From NCBI GenBank assembly GCA_020692565.1, contig JAIMKJ010000005.1, positions 62,001 to 126,000 of the forward strand: 64,000 bases of DNA, given 5' to 3'. Under the pieces are notes generated by a model. The model saw only the letters and a list, made by a program, of their open reading frames with translations. It made no database searches and had not been told where the DNA came from. Position 1 is the first letter of the stretch. Each line of letters starts with the position of its first letter. This stretch comes from Thermomonas sp. (GTDB lineage Bacteria; Pseudomonadota; Gammaproteobacteria; Xanthomonadales; Xanthomonadaceae). Shown here piece after piece: positions 1 through 23,900 of this stretch. A program made the translations under genes and the position numbers.

Positions 1-2
1 GC

Positions 3-13226
<13,224 letters not shown>

Positions 13227-13361
13227 CACACGCCATGACAGGGACGACAGGATGCGTCACGACGCTGCAACCGGCGTTGTGTCTCATCCGGCCCAGGGAC
13301 GCGCCGGCGCAGGCCGGTACACGGATTCACGGAACGGAAGCAAGGCTTGGGGGTTAAGGGA

Positions 13362-14351
13362 ATGCAGGTATTCATGACAGGAGCGAACGGCTTCGTCGGG
13401 CTCAACGTGGTCTCGGCGCTGGTGGAGGCCGGGCACACGGTGACCGCGATGGTTCGGCCCAACGCGACGACGACATGGCTGGAACCGTTCGGCGTGCGCA
13501 TCGTACGCGGCGGATTGGACGACCCGGCCGGGCTGGCCGAGGCGATGCGCGGGGCGCAGGCGGTGATCCACACCGCCGGCAATACCAGTTGCAACCGGCG
13601 CGACCTGCCGGCGCTGGAGGAAGTCAACGTGCGCGGCACGCGGCACGTGGTGGAGGCGGCCCTCGCCAACGGCGTGGACAGCCTGGTCTACACCAGCACC
13701 ACCTCCACGATCGGCGCGCACCACGGTGCCGCCGCGCCGTCCCGCGAGGACACGCCGCTGGACGGCTACCGCGCGCGCAGCCCGTATGCGGAGACCAAGC
13801 GCCGCGCGGAGGACATCGTGATGGGTGCGCACGCGCGCGGTCTGCGCAGCGTGATCCTCAACCCCGCAGAAGTGATCGGTGCCTACGACCACACCATGCA
13901 GTGGGGCCGCATGGTGCTGGCCGCGAACTACGACCAGGTGCCGTTCGTGCCGCCGGGCGGGGGTAGTTTCTGCAGCGCCGCCGACGTCGGCCGCGCGCAC
14001 GTGTCGGCGATGACCGCCGGGCGCTCGGGCGAACGCTACATCCTGGCCGGGCACGACGCGACCTACGCGACGTTCCTCGCCACGCTGTCGGAGGTGCTGG
14101 AAAAGCCGGTGAATCTGCCCACGACCTCCTACCGGCGGCTGTACCTGAAGTCGGTGCTGCAGGAGCGGCTCGCGCCGCTGCCGCTGGGCAAGCCGCCGGT
14201 GGAGGCTTACCGGATGAAGGTCTTCAGCCACGCTTATTACTTCGATTCTTCGAAAGCGGCGCGCGAGCTGGGCTACGCGTCCGCGCCGCTGGACCGGATG
14301 TTGCGCGACTGCGCACAGTGGTACCGGCAGAACGGTTTCATGGGCGCCTGA
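13362..14351 (+). CDS. NAD(P)-dependent epimerase/dehydratase-type reductase (extended SDR)
   Basis: MTGANGFVGLNV Rossmann motif; SPYAETK = YxxxK catalytic motif; family-typical length. Alternative start at TTG 13347. Confidence 0.88.
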   Translation: MQVFMTGANGFVGLNVVSALVEAGHTVTAMVRPNATTTWLEPFGVRIVRGGLDDPAGLAEAMRGAQAVIHTAGNTSCNRRDLPALEEVNVRGTRHVVEAALANGVDSLVYTSTTSTIGAHHGAAAPSREDTPLDGYRARSPYAETKRRAEDIVMGAHARGLRSVILNPAEVIGAYDHTMQWGRMVLAANYDQVPFVPPGGGSFCSAADVGRAHVSAMTAGRSGERYILAGHDATYATFLATLSEVLEKPVNLPTTSYRRLYLKSVLQERLAPLPLGKPPVEAYRMKVFSHAYYFDSSKAARELGYASAPLDRMLRDCAQWYRQNGFMGA

Positions 14352-14403
14352 CCGCGCCGCGAAAGTCGCGACACTCAAACACAACAACGAGGAAGTTGAA
14401 TAC

Positions 14404-15648
14404 ATGGATTCCAGGTCACTGATCGAACTCGAAAGACAGCCGTTCAAGCAGCGGCTGGCGCACCAGTACGCCGTCTATCTGAAGGAGCTGGAACATGGCT
14501 ACATGGCCGGCCGCGAAGGCCACGGCCCGGTGGACCGGCGGATGAAATACAAGGAGCTCAACGGCGATGCCTTCAACGAGGTGCTGGTGTTCGGTTCCAA
14601 CAGTTATCTGGGCATGTCCAACGATCCCTACGTCAAGCGCAAGGTGATCGAAGCGGTGGAGCTGTACGGCATCGGCACCGGCGGCTCGCCGGCCTTCTCC
14701 GGCTACACCAAGCAGCACAAGGATCTGGAGCAGCGCCTGGCCGCGCTTGCGGGCCACGAGGACGCGGTGCTGCTGCCCGGCGGCTACATGGCGAACCTGT
14801 GCTGGGTCAACGGCCTGATGAATCGCAACGACATCATCGTGTACGACAAGCACAGCCACGCCAGCGTGATCAACGCGATCAAGATGACCGGCGTGCCGTT
14901 CTACACTTTCGACCCGGACAACCTCGATGCGTTCGAGGAACTGCTGGAGCGCATCAAGGCGCGCGCCAAGCCCGGCGTGCAGGTGTTCTCCACCGTGGAG
15001 GGCGTGCGCTCGGTCGACGGCACGGTCATCGATCTGCCGCGTTATCTGCAGGTCTGCAAGCGCCACGACGTCATCACCATCCTCGACGACGCGCACGCGC
15101 TGGGCACGGTGGGCAAGACCGGTCGCGGCACGCTGGAGCACTTCGACGTGATCGGACAGGCCGACCTGCGCATGTCCACGTGCAGCAAGGCCATCGGCGC
15201 GCAGGGCGCGTTCGTGTCCGGCAGCAAGGAGCATATCTTCCTGTTGCGCAACTTCTCCTATCCGTACCTGTTCACGTCGGGCCTGGCGCAGCCGACGATC
15301 GCCGCGATTTCCGCCGCGCTGGATCTGATGGAACGCGAGCCTGAGCGGGTGACGAAGCTGCACGAGAACGTGCGTTACATGCAGGACCAGCTGGAAGCGG
15401 TGGGGCTGAAGATCATCCGCGGCGAGTCCGGGATCATCCCGGTGTTCATCGGCGCCGACGGCATGGTCCGCAAGATCAACCGCGAGCTCTACGCGCGCGG
15501 CCTGTTCGTCAACATCATGGAATACCCGATGGTGCCGCCGGGCCTGGAACGTCTGCGCCTGTCGGTGATGGCGACGCACACCCGCGAGGAGATCGATACC
15601 GCGGTGTCGATGATCGCGCAGGCCGCCCGCGAGTTCGGCTGCCTGTAG
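14404..15648 (+). CDS. PLP-dependent alpha-oxoamine synthase (serine palmitoyltransferase / AONS / KBL family)
   Basis: SNSYLGMSNDPYVK, GTGGSPAFSGYTKQHKDLEQRLA, DDAHALGTVGKTGRGT, STCSKAIGAQGAF (PLP lysine region). Confidence 0.92.
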   Translation: MDSRSLIELERQPFKQRLAHQYAVYLKELEHGYMAGREGHGPVDRRMKYKELNGDAFNEVLVFGSNSYLGMSNDPYVKRKVIEAVELYGIGTGGSPAFSGYTKQHKDLEQRLAALAGHEDAVLLPGGYMANLCWVNGLMNRNDIIVYDKHSHASVINAIKMTGVPFYTFDPDNLDAFEELLERIKARAKPGVQVFSTVEGVRSVDGTVIDLPRYLQVCKRHDVITILDDAHALGTVGKTGRGTLEHFDVIGQADLRMSTCSKAIGAQGAFVSGSKEHIFLLRNFSYPYLFTSGLAQPTIAAISAALDLMEREPERVTKLHENVRYMQDQLEAVGLKIIRGESGIIPVFIGADGMVRKINRELYARGLFVNIMEYPMVPPGLERLRLSVMATHTREEIDTAVSMIAQAAREFGCL

Positions 15649-15737
15649 CCCGCCGCACGCACTCACCCCTTCACTCACATCGCCGCGTGCCGCGCGGCGA
15701 CGGACACATTGACCCGATACGCTGGAGAACACCCTCG

Positions 15738-16010
15738 ATGGAAACCAAGACCCAAACGCTGAAATCCGTGCTCGACGCGATCAACGAGATCAAGAAAACC
15801 GGCTTCGAACCCGAATCGGTCGACCTGGACTTCTACCTCGGCGGCGACCTGGGCGTCGATTCGCGCGAGATGCTGGAGATCTGGTACGAGTTGGAGCAAC
15901 GCCTGGAGATGCGCGTGCAGGACGAGGAGAAGCGCGACCTCTACACCCTGGGCGACGTGGTCGCGCTGGTGGAGAGCAAGACGGCCAAGCAGGCGGCCGT
16001 CACCGCCTGA
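15738..16010 (+). CDS. Discrete acyl carrier protein
   Basis: 90 aa; LGVDSREMLEIWYELE phosphopantetheine-attachment motif; ATG at 15738 inside the longer listed ORF. Confidence 0.88.
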   Translation: METKTQTLKSVLDAINEIKKTGFEPESVDLDFYLGGDLGVDSREMLEIWYELEQRLEMRVQDEEKRDLYTLGDVVALVESKTAKQAAVTA

Positions 16011-16066
16011 GTGCGTACACCGGTGCGGAGCATCCAGGAATCACGACAGGACATGGAAGCGAGACG

Positions 16067-17932
16067 ATGACGACGGTATGGGCCTTTCCCGGCCAGGGAT
16101 CCCAGCGCAAGGGCATGGGCGCGGCGCTGTTCGAGCGGCATGCGTCGCTGGTGCGGCGCGCCGACGAGGTGCTGGGGTATTCCCTGCGCACGCTGTGCGT
16201 GGAGGATCCCGACGGCGTGCTGGGGCAGACGCGCTACACCCAGCCGGCGCTGTTCGCGGTGTCCGCGCTGACATTTCTGGACAAGCGCGACGCCGCGGGC
16301 GTACCGGACGTGTACGCCGGGCACAGCCTGGGCGAGTTCAACGCGCTGTTCGCGGCCGGGGCGTTCGACTTCGAGACCGGCATCGCGCTGGTGGACAAGC
16401 GCGGCAAGCTCATGTCCGAGGCGCCGCGCGGGGCGATGGCGGCGGTGATCGGTCTGACCGAGGACACGGTGCGCGACCTGTTGGCCGCGTCCCCGTTCGC
16501 CGATATCGACCTGGCCAACATCAATTCGCCCAGCCAGATGGTGATCTCCGGCGACTACGCACAGATCGCCGCGTGCGAGCCGATGTTCGCCGAGGCCGGC
16601 GGGCGCTTCGTGCGGCTCGACGTCAGCGCGGCCTTCCACTCGCGCGCGATGCGCGGTGTGGAGTCCGAATTCGCCGCGTTCCTGTCCGGCTTCGAACTGC
16701 GACCGCTGGCCGCCGAGGTGATCGCCAATTGCACCGCGCGCCCGTATCCGGCCACCGGTTATGCGGATCTGATCGCCCGCCAGATCACCCAGCCGGTGCG
16801 CTGGTACGAGTCGATGTCGCGGTTGCTCGCGCGCGGCGTGGACACCTTCGCCGAGGTCGGCCCCGGTGAGGTGCTGACGGGATTGTTCGCGAAGATCCGC
16901 AAGGCGCCGATGGCGCTGCCGGCGGAGGACGCGGGCAGCGACGCGGCAACCGACGCTGCAGCGGCGGCCATCGCTGCGGCGCCCGCCCGGCCGAAGCTGG
17001 TCTTCATGTATTCCGGACAGGGTTCGCAGTACTACGCGATGGGCAAGGAGCTGTACCAGACCCATGCGGTGTTCCGCGCGGCGATGGACGAATGCGACGC
17101 CATCTACGGCCGGCTGACCGGACGCAGCATGGTGTCGGAGCTGTACGACGACGCCAACCGCCACCGCGACCTCACCGACATCCTGCTGTCGCATCCGGCG
17201 CTCTTCAGCATCGGCTACGCGCTGACCCAGGTGCTGCTGGACGCCGGCATCCGCCCGGACGCGGTGCTCGGCTACAGCCTGGGCGAATACGTCGCGTCCA
17301 CCGTCTCCGGCGCGATGCGCTGCGAGGATGCGCTGCGCCTGGTGGTGCACCAGGCCACGCTGGTGCGCGCGAACGCCGGCGGCGGCGGGATGCTGTCGGT
17401 GCTGGCGCCGGTCGCGCACATGCACGCCAACCCGGCGTTGTACGACGGCTGCATCCTGGCCAGCGTCAACTTCGACGGCAATTTCGTGGTCAGCGCCGAC
17501 GCCGGCACGCTGCGCGCGCTCAAGCGCGCGCTGGACGCGCAATCGGTGGTGTCCTCGATCCTGCCGGTGGAGCACAGCTTCCACTCGCCGGCGATGGATG
17601 CGATCGAGGACGAATTCCGGCGCTTCGCCGCGGACCTGGAGACGGGGCCGGCGACGCTGCCGGCGTATTCCGCGATGCGCGCCGGCCCGGTCGAGCGGTT
17701 CGACGCCGATCACTTCTGGAACGTGATCAGGCGGCCGGTCGAATTCCACAAACTGGTCGGCGCGCTGCACGAGCGCGAGCCCTGTCGCTTCATCGACCTC
17801 AGCCCCACCGGGACGCTGTCGAGCTTCATCAAGTACGGATACGGCGGCCGCGTGGTGCATGCGGCTTCGATGAACCAGTTCGGGCGCGATGCGGCGACGG
17901 TATCGAAGCTGCTGGCCGAACTGACCGCATAG
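16067..17932 (+). CDS. Trans-acting tandem acyltransferase (AT-AT; second domain resembles trans-AT acyl hydrolase type)
   Basis: FPGQGSQ...GHSLGEF...AAFHS, then MYSGQGSQYYAMG...GYSLGEY...EHSFHS in one ORF. Confidence 0.92.
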   Translation: MTTVWAFPGQGSQRKGMGAALFERHASLVRRADEVLGYSLRTLCVEDPDGVLGQTRYTQPALFAVSALTFLDKRDAAGVPDVYAGHSLGEFNALFAAGAFDFETGIALVDKRGKLMSEAPRGAMAAVIGLTEDTVRDLLAASPFADIDLANINSPSQMVISGDYAQIAACEPMFAEAGGRFVRLDVSAAFHSRAMRGVESEFAAFLSGFELRPLAAEVIANCTARPYPATGYADLIARQITQPVRWYESMSRLLARGVDTFAEVGPGEVLTGLFAKIRKAPMALPAEDAGSDAATDAAAAAIAAAPARPKLVFMYSGQGSQYYAMGKELYQTHAVFRAAMDECDAIYGRLTGRSMVSELYDDANRHRDLTDILLSHPALFSIGYALTQVLLDAGIRPDAVLGYSLGEYVASTVSGAMRCEDALRLVVHQATLVRANAGGGGMLSVLAPVAHMHANPALYDGCILASVNFDGNFVVSADAGTLRALKRALDAQSVVSSILPVEHSFHSPAMDAIEDEFRRFAADLETGPATLPAYSAMRAGPVERFDADHFWNVIRRPVEFHKLVGALHEREPCRFIDLSPTGTLSSFIKYGYGGRVVHAASMNQFGRDAATVSKLLAELTA

Positions 17933-17990
17933 CGAAACGCGCACACCGGCGCGGCGGACAGCCGCTGCCGTTGCGCACATATGGAGTTCG

Positions 17991-20900
17991 ATGTCGATGG
18001 ATCTGCTGCTGGATACCCAACCCGCCCCGCTGAGCCCGTATGCGCTGGACCTGCCGTGTCCGCTGCGCGACGCGACCGTGGGTACCCAGGCCGAGCCGGG
18101 CCGCCGCACCATCGCGTGCGGCGCGCTGCCGTCGCCGGCGGATGCGGCACGGCTGGTCGCGGCGTGGCACGCGGTGCTGCACGGCCTGCGCTACGACGCG
18201 GAGCCGGTGGTGACCTGCCTGCGCGGCGCGCGCGCCGGACGTGCGTGGCCGGTCGTGACCGAGGCGGATGCGGGCACGACGCTGCACGACCTGCTGGTCG
18301 CGGTGCGTGCGCAGTGGGCCGATGCGTCCGCGTGGATCGAGGTGGGCGACGCGGGATATCCGGGCCTGCAGGACCAGTTGCGTTGCCATGTCGTGCAACT
18401 GGACGGCGATGCCGGCGCGGCCGAGCCCGCGGATTTCGCGCTGGTGCGCGAAGGCGAGGCCTGGCGCATCGACTGCGCGAGCGAGCGTTTCAGTGAGGAC
18501 TACCAGCGCCTGGCCGTGGCGCTGTGGCGCCGCGCCGCGGAGGCGCTGCGCGATGCGCCGCAGACCACTGTGGCCGCGCTGTCGGCCACCGACGGCGCCG
18601 ACACGCGCCTGCGCCCGTGCCGCGTCGACGGGCCGTCGCGTCCGGTCGAAGGCGATCTCAACCAGCGCTTCGCCGCGTGCGTGGCCGCGCATCCGGCCCG
18701 CACCGCGGTGTTCGATGGCGACCGCCGCCTGAGCTTCGCCGAGCTGGACGCACTGTCCAGCCGCTGGGCCGCCGCGCTGCGAACCGCAGGCGTCGCGCCG
18801 GGTGCGTGCGTGGGCGTGTCCTTCGAGCGCAACCACGGGATGATCGCCGCGCAGTTGGCGGTGCTGAAGGCCGGCGCCGCGTTCGTGCCGATGGACGCAA
18901 CCCAGCCGGCGAGCCGTCTGGAAACGATGGCCGGCGACACCGCGATGCGCTTCGCGCTGGCCGAGCCGGCCTGCGCCGCGCCTCTGCGCGCCGCGCTGCC
19001 GGGTCTGCGGGTGCTGGATGCCGTGCAGGCGGATGCCGTGCAGGCGGATGTCGTGCAGATGGACGCCGAGGCCGCCGCCGCGCCGCACGCGGCTTCCGTA
19101 AATGCAGAGGCCGATGCCGGCATCGTTCGCGCCATCGACACCGATGCGCTCGCTTACGTCATTTTCACCTCCGGCTCGACCGGCCGCCCCAAGGGCGTGC
19201 AGGTCAGCCACGGCAATCTGCTCAACTTCATCGCCCAGCTCGGCGAATGGTTCGGCGGGCAGGACATCGCCTCGCAGTTCGCGCCGTTCACCTTCGACGC
19301 CTCGGTCGCCGAGATCCATTCCAGCCTGCTCAACGGCGGCGCCACGGTGCTGCTGCCGGGCGCGCTGATCGACGATCCCGACGCGCTGCAGGCCTACATG
19401 ACCGCGCAGGGCGTGACGTTCGCGGCGTTCCCGCCGCAGTACGCCAAACACCTGTCGCCGGAGAAGTTGCCGACGCTGCGCACGCTGATGACCGCCGGCT
19501 CCGCGCCGGACCACGAGCTGATCCGGCGCTGGCATCCGCACGTGAAATACGTCAATGCCTACGGGCCGACCGAAACCACGATCCTGTCCACCGCCTGGCA
19601 CGCCGCGCGCGTGCCCGATCCGCGCGAACCCATCGCCATCGGCGGCCCGATCTTCAACACCGCGGTGCGCGTGGTGAACCGCTTCGGCCACGCGATGCCG
19701 CGCGGCGTGGTCGGCGAACTGCTGATCGGCGGCGCCGGCGTCACGCTCGGCTACCTGGACCGCGACGAGCTCAACGCCGACCGCTACTGCACGGCCGATG
19801 GCCTGCGCTGGTATCGCAGCGGCGACCTGTGCGGCTTCAACGCCGCCGACGCACTGGTATTCGCCGGGCGCATCGACAGCCAGATCAAGCTGCGCGGCCA
19901 TCGCCTGGAGCCGGGCGAGGTGGAGTCCGCGCTGACCGCCATCGACGGTATCGCGCACGCTGCGACCCTGGTGGTGGACGTGCAGTCCAGCAAGCAGCTC
20001 ATCGCTTTCTGCGTCGGCACGCCGCGCCCGGAAGATGCGGTGCGCGAACGCCTCGGCGCGCTGCTGCCGGCGTGGGCGATGCCCAACCGGCTGGTGTGGG
20101 TGCCGGCGCTTCCGCTCACCGTCAACGGCAAGACCGACTACCGCCGCCTGCACGCGATGCTGGCCGAACTGGATGCCGCCGAGGCGCACGAGGCGCCGGT
20201 GGCGTTCGAGGACGCGCTGGAAGCGCAGGTCGCGGCCATCTGGGGCGACGTGCTGCAGCAGCCGCGGATCGGGCCGGACGACAATTTCATCCATCTCGGC
20301 GGCGATTCGCTGACCGCGCTGGTGGTGATGTCCGCGCTCAAGCGCCTGGGCTATCACGCCACGTCCACGCAACTGCTGGCGCGGCCGAGGCTGGGCGATT
20401 TCGTGGCCGTGCTGCGCGGTCTGGAACGCCGCGACGATCGCGACTACCGCAGCCATGAGGGCGAGGCCGCGCTGGGTCCGATCCAGGGCTGGTTCTTCGA
20501 CCTCGACCTGGCGCGCCCGGGCGGGTTCTGCCAGACGCTGGTATTCGACGCCGACGAGCGTCTGGACGCGGCGCGCCTGCAGGCAGCCATCGCACGCCTG
20601 GTCGACCATCACGATCAACTGCGCGCGCGCTTCGTGCGTGCGGTGGACGACCACGGCGTCGCGACCTGGACCCAGGTGTTGTCCGCGCCCGGTCCGGCGC
20701 TGCCGGCGATGTGGATCGAGGATGTCGCGCAGGACGCCAATGCGGTCGTGTGGGACGCGTTGACCGAAGATGTCAGGCATCGCATGACCGCGGAGATCGC
20801 GCTGGACGAAGCGCCGCTGTTCCGGGTCACGCTGCTGCGCGGCCAGGACCGCGCGCGGGTGGTCTGGGCGCTGCACCACCTGCTGGTGGACACCATCAGC

Positions 20901-23900
20901 CACGCCATCCTGCTGGAAGACCTGCACGCGCTGTACCGCGCGCCGGACGAGGCCGTCGAGGCCGTGCTGCCGGGCAAGAGCATCGCCTACGGCGCGTGGG
21001 CGGGGAAACTGCGCACGCAGCTGGACGCCGAGCTGGAAACGCGCGTCGCGCGCTGGCGCCCGGTGCTGGACGCGCTGGCCGCCGTGCCGGCACTGCCGCT
21101 GCGCGAGGACGCCGCCGGTGCGATGCAGGTCGTCGAATGCGCACTGCCCGCCGCGGAAACCGCCGCACTGCTGGAGCGGGCGACCGCGTGCTACCGCCAG
21201 GGCGCCGAAGAACTGGTGCTGGCGGCGTCGGCGCTCGCCATCGGCCGCACGCTGGGCGTGGGCGCGCTGGCGATCGACATCGAATGGCACGGACGCGACG
21301 AGGAATTCGCGGGGCCTCAGGGTATCGACCGCACGGTCGGCTGGTTCACCAGCGTGCATCCGCACGCCATCGCGCTGCCTGCAGCCGACTCCGCCGGTGC
21401 GGACCTGGGCGCCTGGCTGATGGCGCTGAAGGAATCCCGCGCCGCCGTGCCGGGCCGCGGTCGCGATTTCTACGCGCTGCGTTACCTGGCCGATGCGCCT
21501 GCCGCGCGTGCGCTGTTCCAGGGTTACCGCGCGCCGCGGGTGCTGTTCAATTTCTCGGGCGTGGTGAAGTCCGGCCAGCAGCGCCTGCGGCAGGCGGGCG
21601 GCGGCAGCGCCGGCTGGCGCAGCGTGCCGATCGCCGCGATCGAACTGGGCGAGGGCAACGCCAACCCGTACGCGCTGTCGGTGGAGGGCGCCATCGTCGA
21701 TGGCGCGCTGCGCATCGCGCTCTATCACGATCCGGAAGCCTGGGGCGTCGCCGCCTGCCGCCTGCCGCAGGCGCTGCTGGACGCGCTGCGCGAGGTGGTG
21801 GCGCATTGCCTCGCCGCCGCGCCGCGCTGGACGCCGTCGGACTTTCCGCTGGCCGGGCTGGACCAGAGGCAGGTGGATGCGCTGCCGGCCGGCGTGCGCG
21901 ACGCGCACGCACCGACCGACATGCAGCAGACGATGGTCCGCCACAAGGACACGTATCAGGTGTTCATGGCCTACCGCTTGCCCGCGGCCTACGACGCCGG
22001 CGCCTGGCGTCGCGCGGTCGCCGGCTGGATCCAGCGCCACGACTGCCTGCGCAGCTACGCGCACGCGTGGGACGACGGCAGCGCCACGATGGTGGTGCTG
22101 GAACGCATCGAACCGCCGCTGCGCACGCACCGGGTTGCCCCGGGCGCAGAGACTGCCACCGTCGAGGCGCTGATCGTGGAAGGCCGCCGCGCGCCGGTGC
22201 GCATCGACCGTGCGCCGCTGTTCGCGCTGGACGCCATCGACGCCGGCAGCGATGACTTCCACGTCGTGCTGGCGATCCATCACCTGATCCACGACGGCTG
22301 GTCCATCGATCTGCTGGTGAACGACCTGCTGGCCGGTTACGCGCATGCGCGCGGCGATGCGGTGCGGCGGCCATCCGCGCCGCTGGCGACGGTCGCCGAC
22401 CTCGTCGCCGAACAACTGCGCATCGGCCAGGACGCGGCGTGGGCCGACCACTGGTCCGGATTGCCGTGGGCCTCGTCCGCGGCGGCGCTGCCGCATCGCT
22501 TGGGCGACACCAACGGTACGCGCGACGTGCGTCTGCACCTGGGCACCATCGACCGCACGCTGGCCGCGCAGGTGCGCGAAGGCGCGCGCGCTGCGGGCGT
22601 CACCGTCAACAGCCTGTGGCTGACCGGCTACGCGTGCCTGTTGCGCTATCTGGGCGGGCAAAGCCAGGTCCGCTGCGGCGTGATCCAGAGCGGCCGGCTG
22701 GAAGCCGTGGCCGGCGTCGACACCATCACCGGCTGCTGCGTGAACACGCTGCCGCTGGTGCTGGAGATCCCGGCCGAGCAGACCGCCGCCGGCATCGTCG
22801 CGGCCGTCAACGCGCAGCTGGACCGCATGCGCGACGGCGCGGCCTATCCGCTGTCGCGGATCCACGCCGCGGTGAAGGGCCGGATCGACGGCGAGATGTT
22901 CGACACGCTGTTCAACATCGAGAGCCGCCGCTACGGCGCCGCGCGTCCCGACGCGCTGCGCGCCGAACTGGTCGGCGGCTACGAATCGACCAATTACGGC
23001 TTTCTTTTCAGCCTGATCGAGCAGGACGCGGCCGATCCGTCCGACGCCGCCGATTACGCGCTGCGCATCGGCTATGACGCGGCGCTGTACGACGCCGACG
23101 CGGTCGCCGGCTGGATCGACATCTACGCGCACTGCATGCGCGCGCTGGTCGCCCATCCCGACGAAGCGTGGCACGGCCTGCCGCTGCTGCCGGAAGCGAT
23201 GCGCCGCCGCGTGGTGGAGGAGTGGAATGCCACCGATCATTCTTATTCGCACGACCGCCGCCTGCACGATCTGCTGGTGGCGCAGGCCGCGCGCACGCCG
23301 GATGCGCTGGCGCTGGTCTGCGGCGCGGAGCGCCTGACCTACGCCGAACTGGACGCGCGCAGCAACCGCCTGGCGCGCCACCTGCAGGGCCTGGGCGTGG
23401 GCCCGGACGCCATCGTCGGCGTGTGCATGGCGCGCTCGGTGGAACTGGTGGTCGCGCTGCACGCCGTGCTGAAGGCCGGCGGCGCGTACGTGCCGCTGGA
23501 CCCCGAAATCCCGGCGCAGCGGCTGGACTACATGATCGCGGACATCGGCGCGCGGGTGCTGCTGACCCAGTCGGCGCTGCTGCCGGCGCTGCAGGCAGGC
23601 TTGACCGCGCCGGTGCATGCCGTGTGCGTGGACGGCGACTGGCCGGCCATCGCCGCACACGCTGCGGATGCGGTGGACAGCGCTACAACGCCGCGCGATC
23701 TGGCGTACGTGATCTACACCTCCGGCTCCACCGGCGCGCCCAAGGCGGCGATGAACGAGCACGCCGCCGCGATCAACCGCATCGAGTGGATGCAGGCCGA
23801 ATACGGCCTGGGCGAGGGCGATCGCGTGCTGCAGAAGACGCCGTTCTCCTTCGACGTGTCGGTATGGGAATTCTTCTGGCCGTTCCTGACCGGCGCCGCG

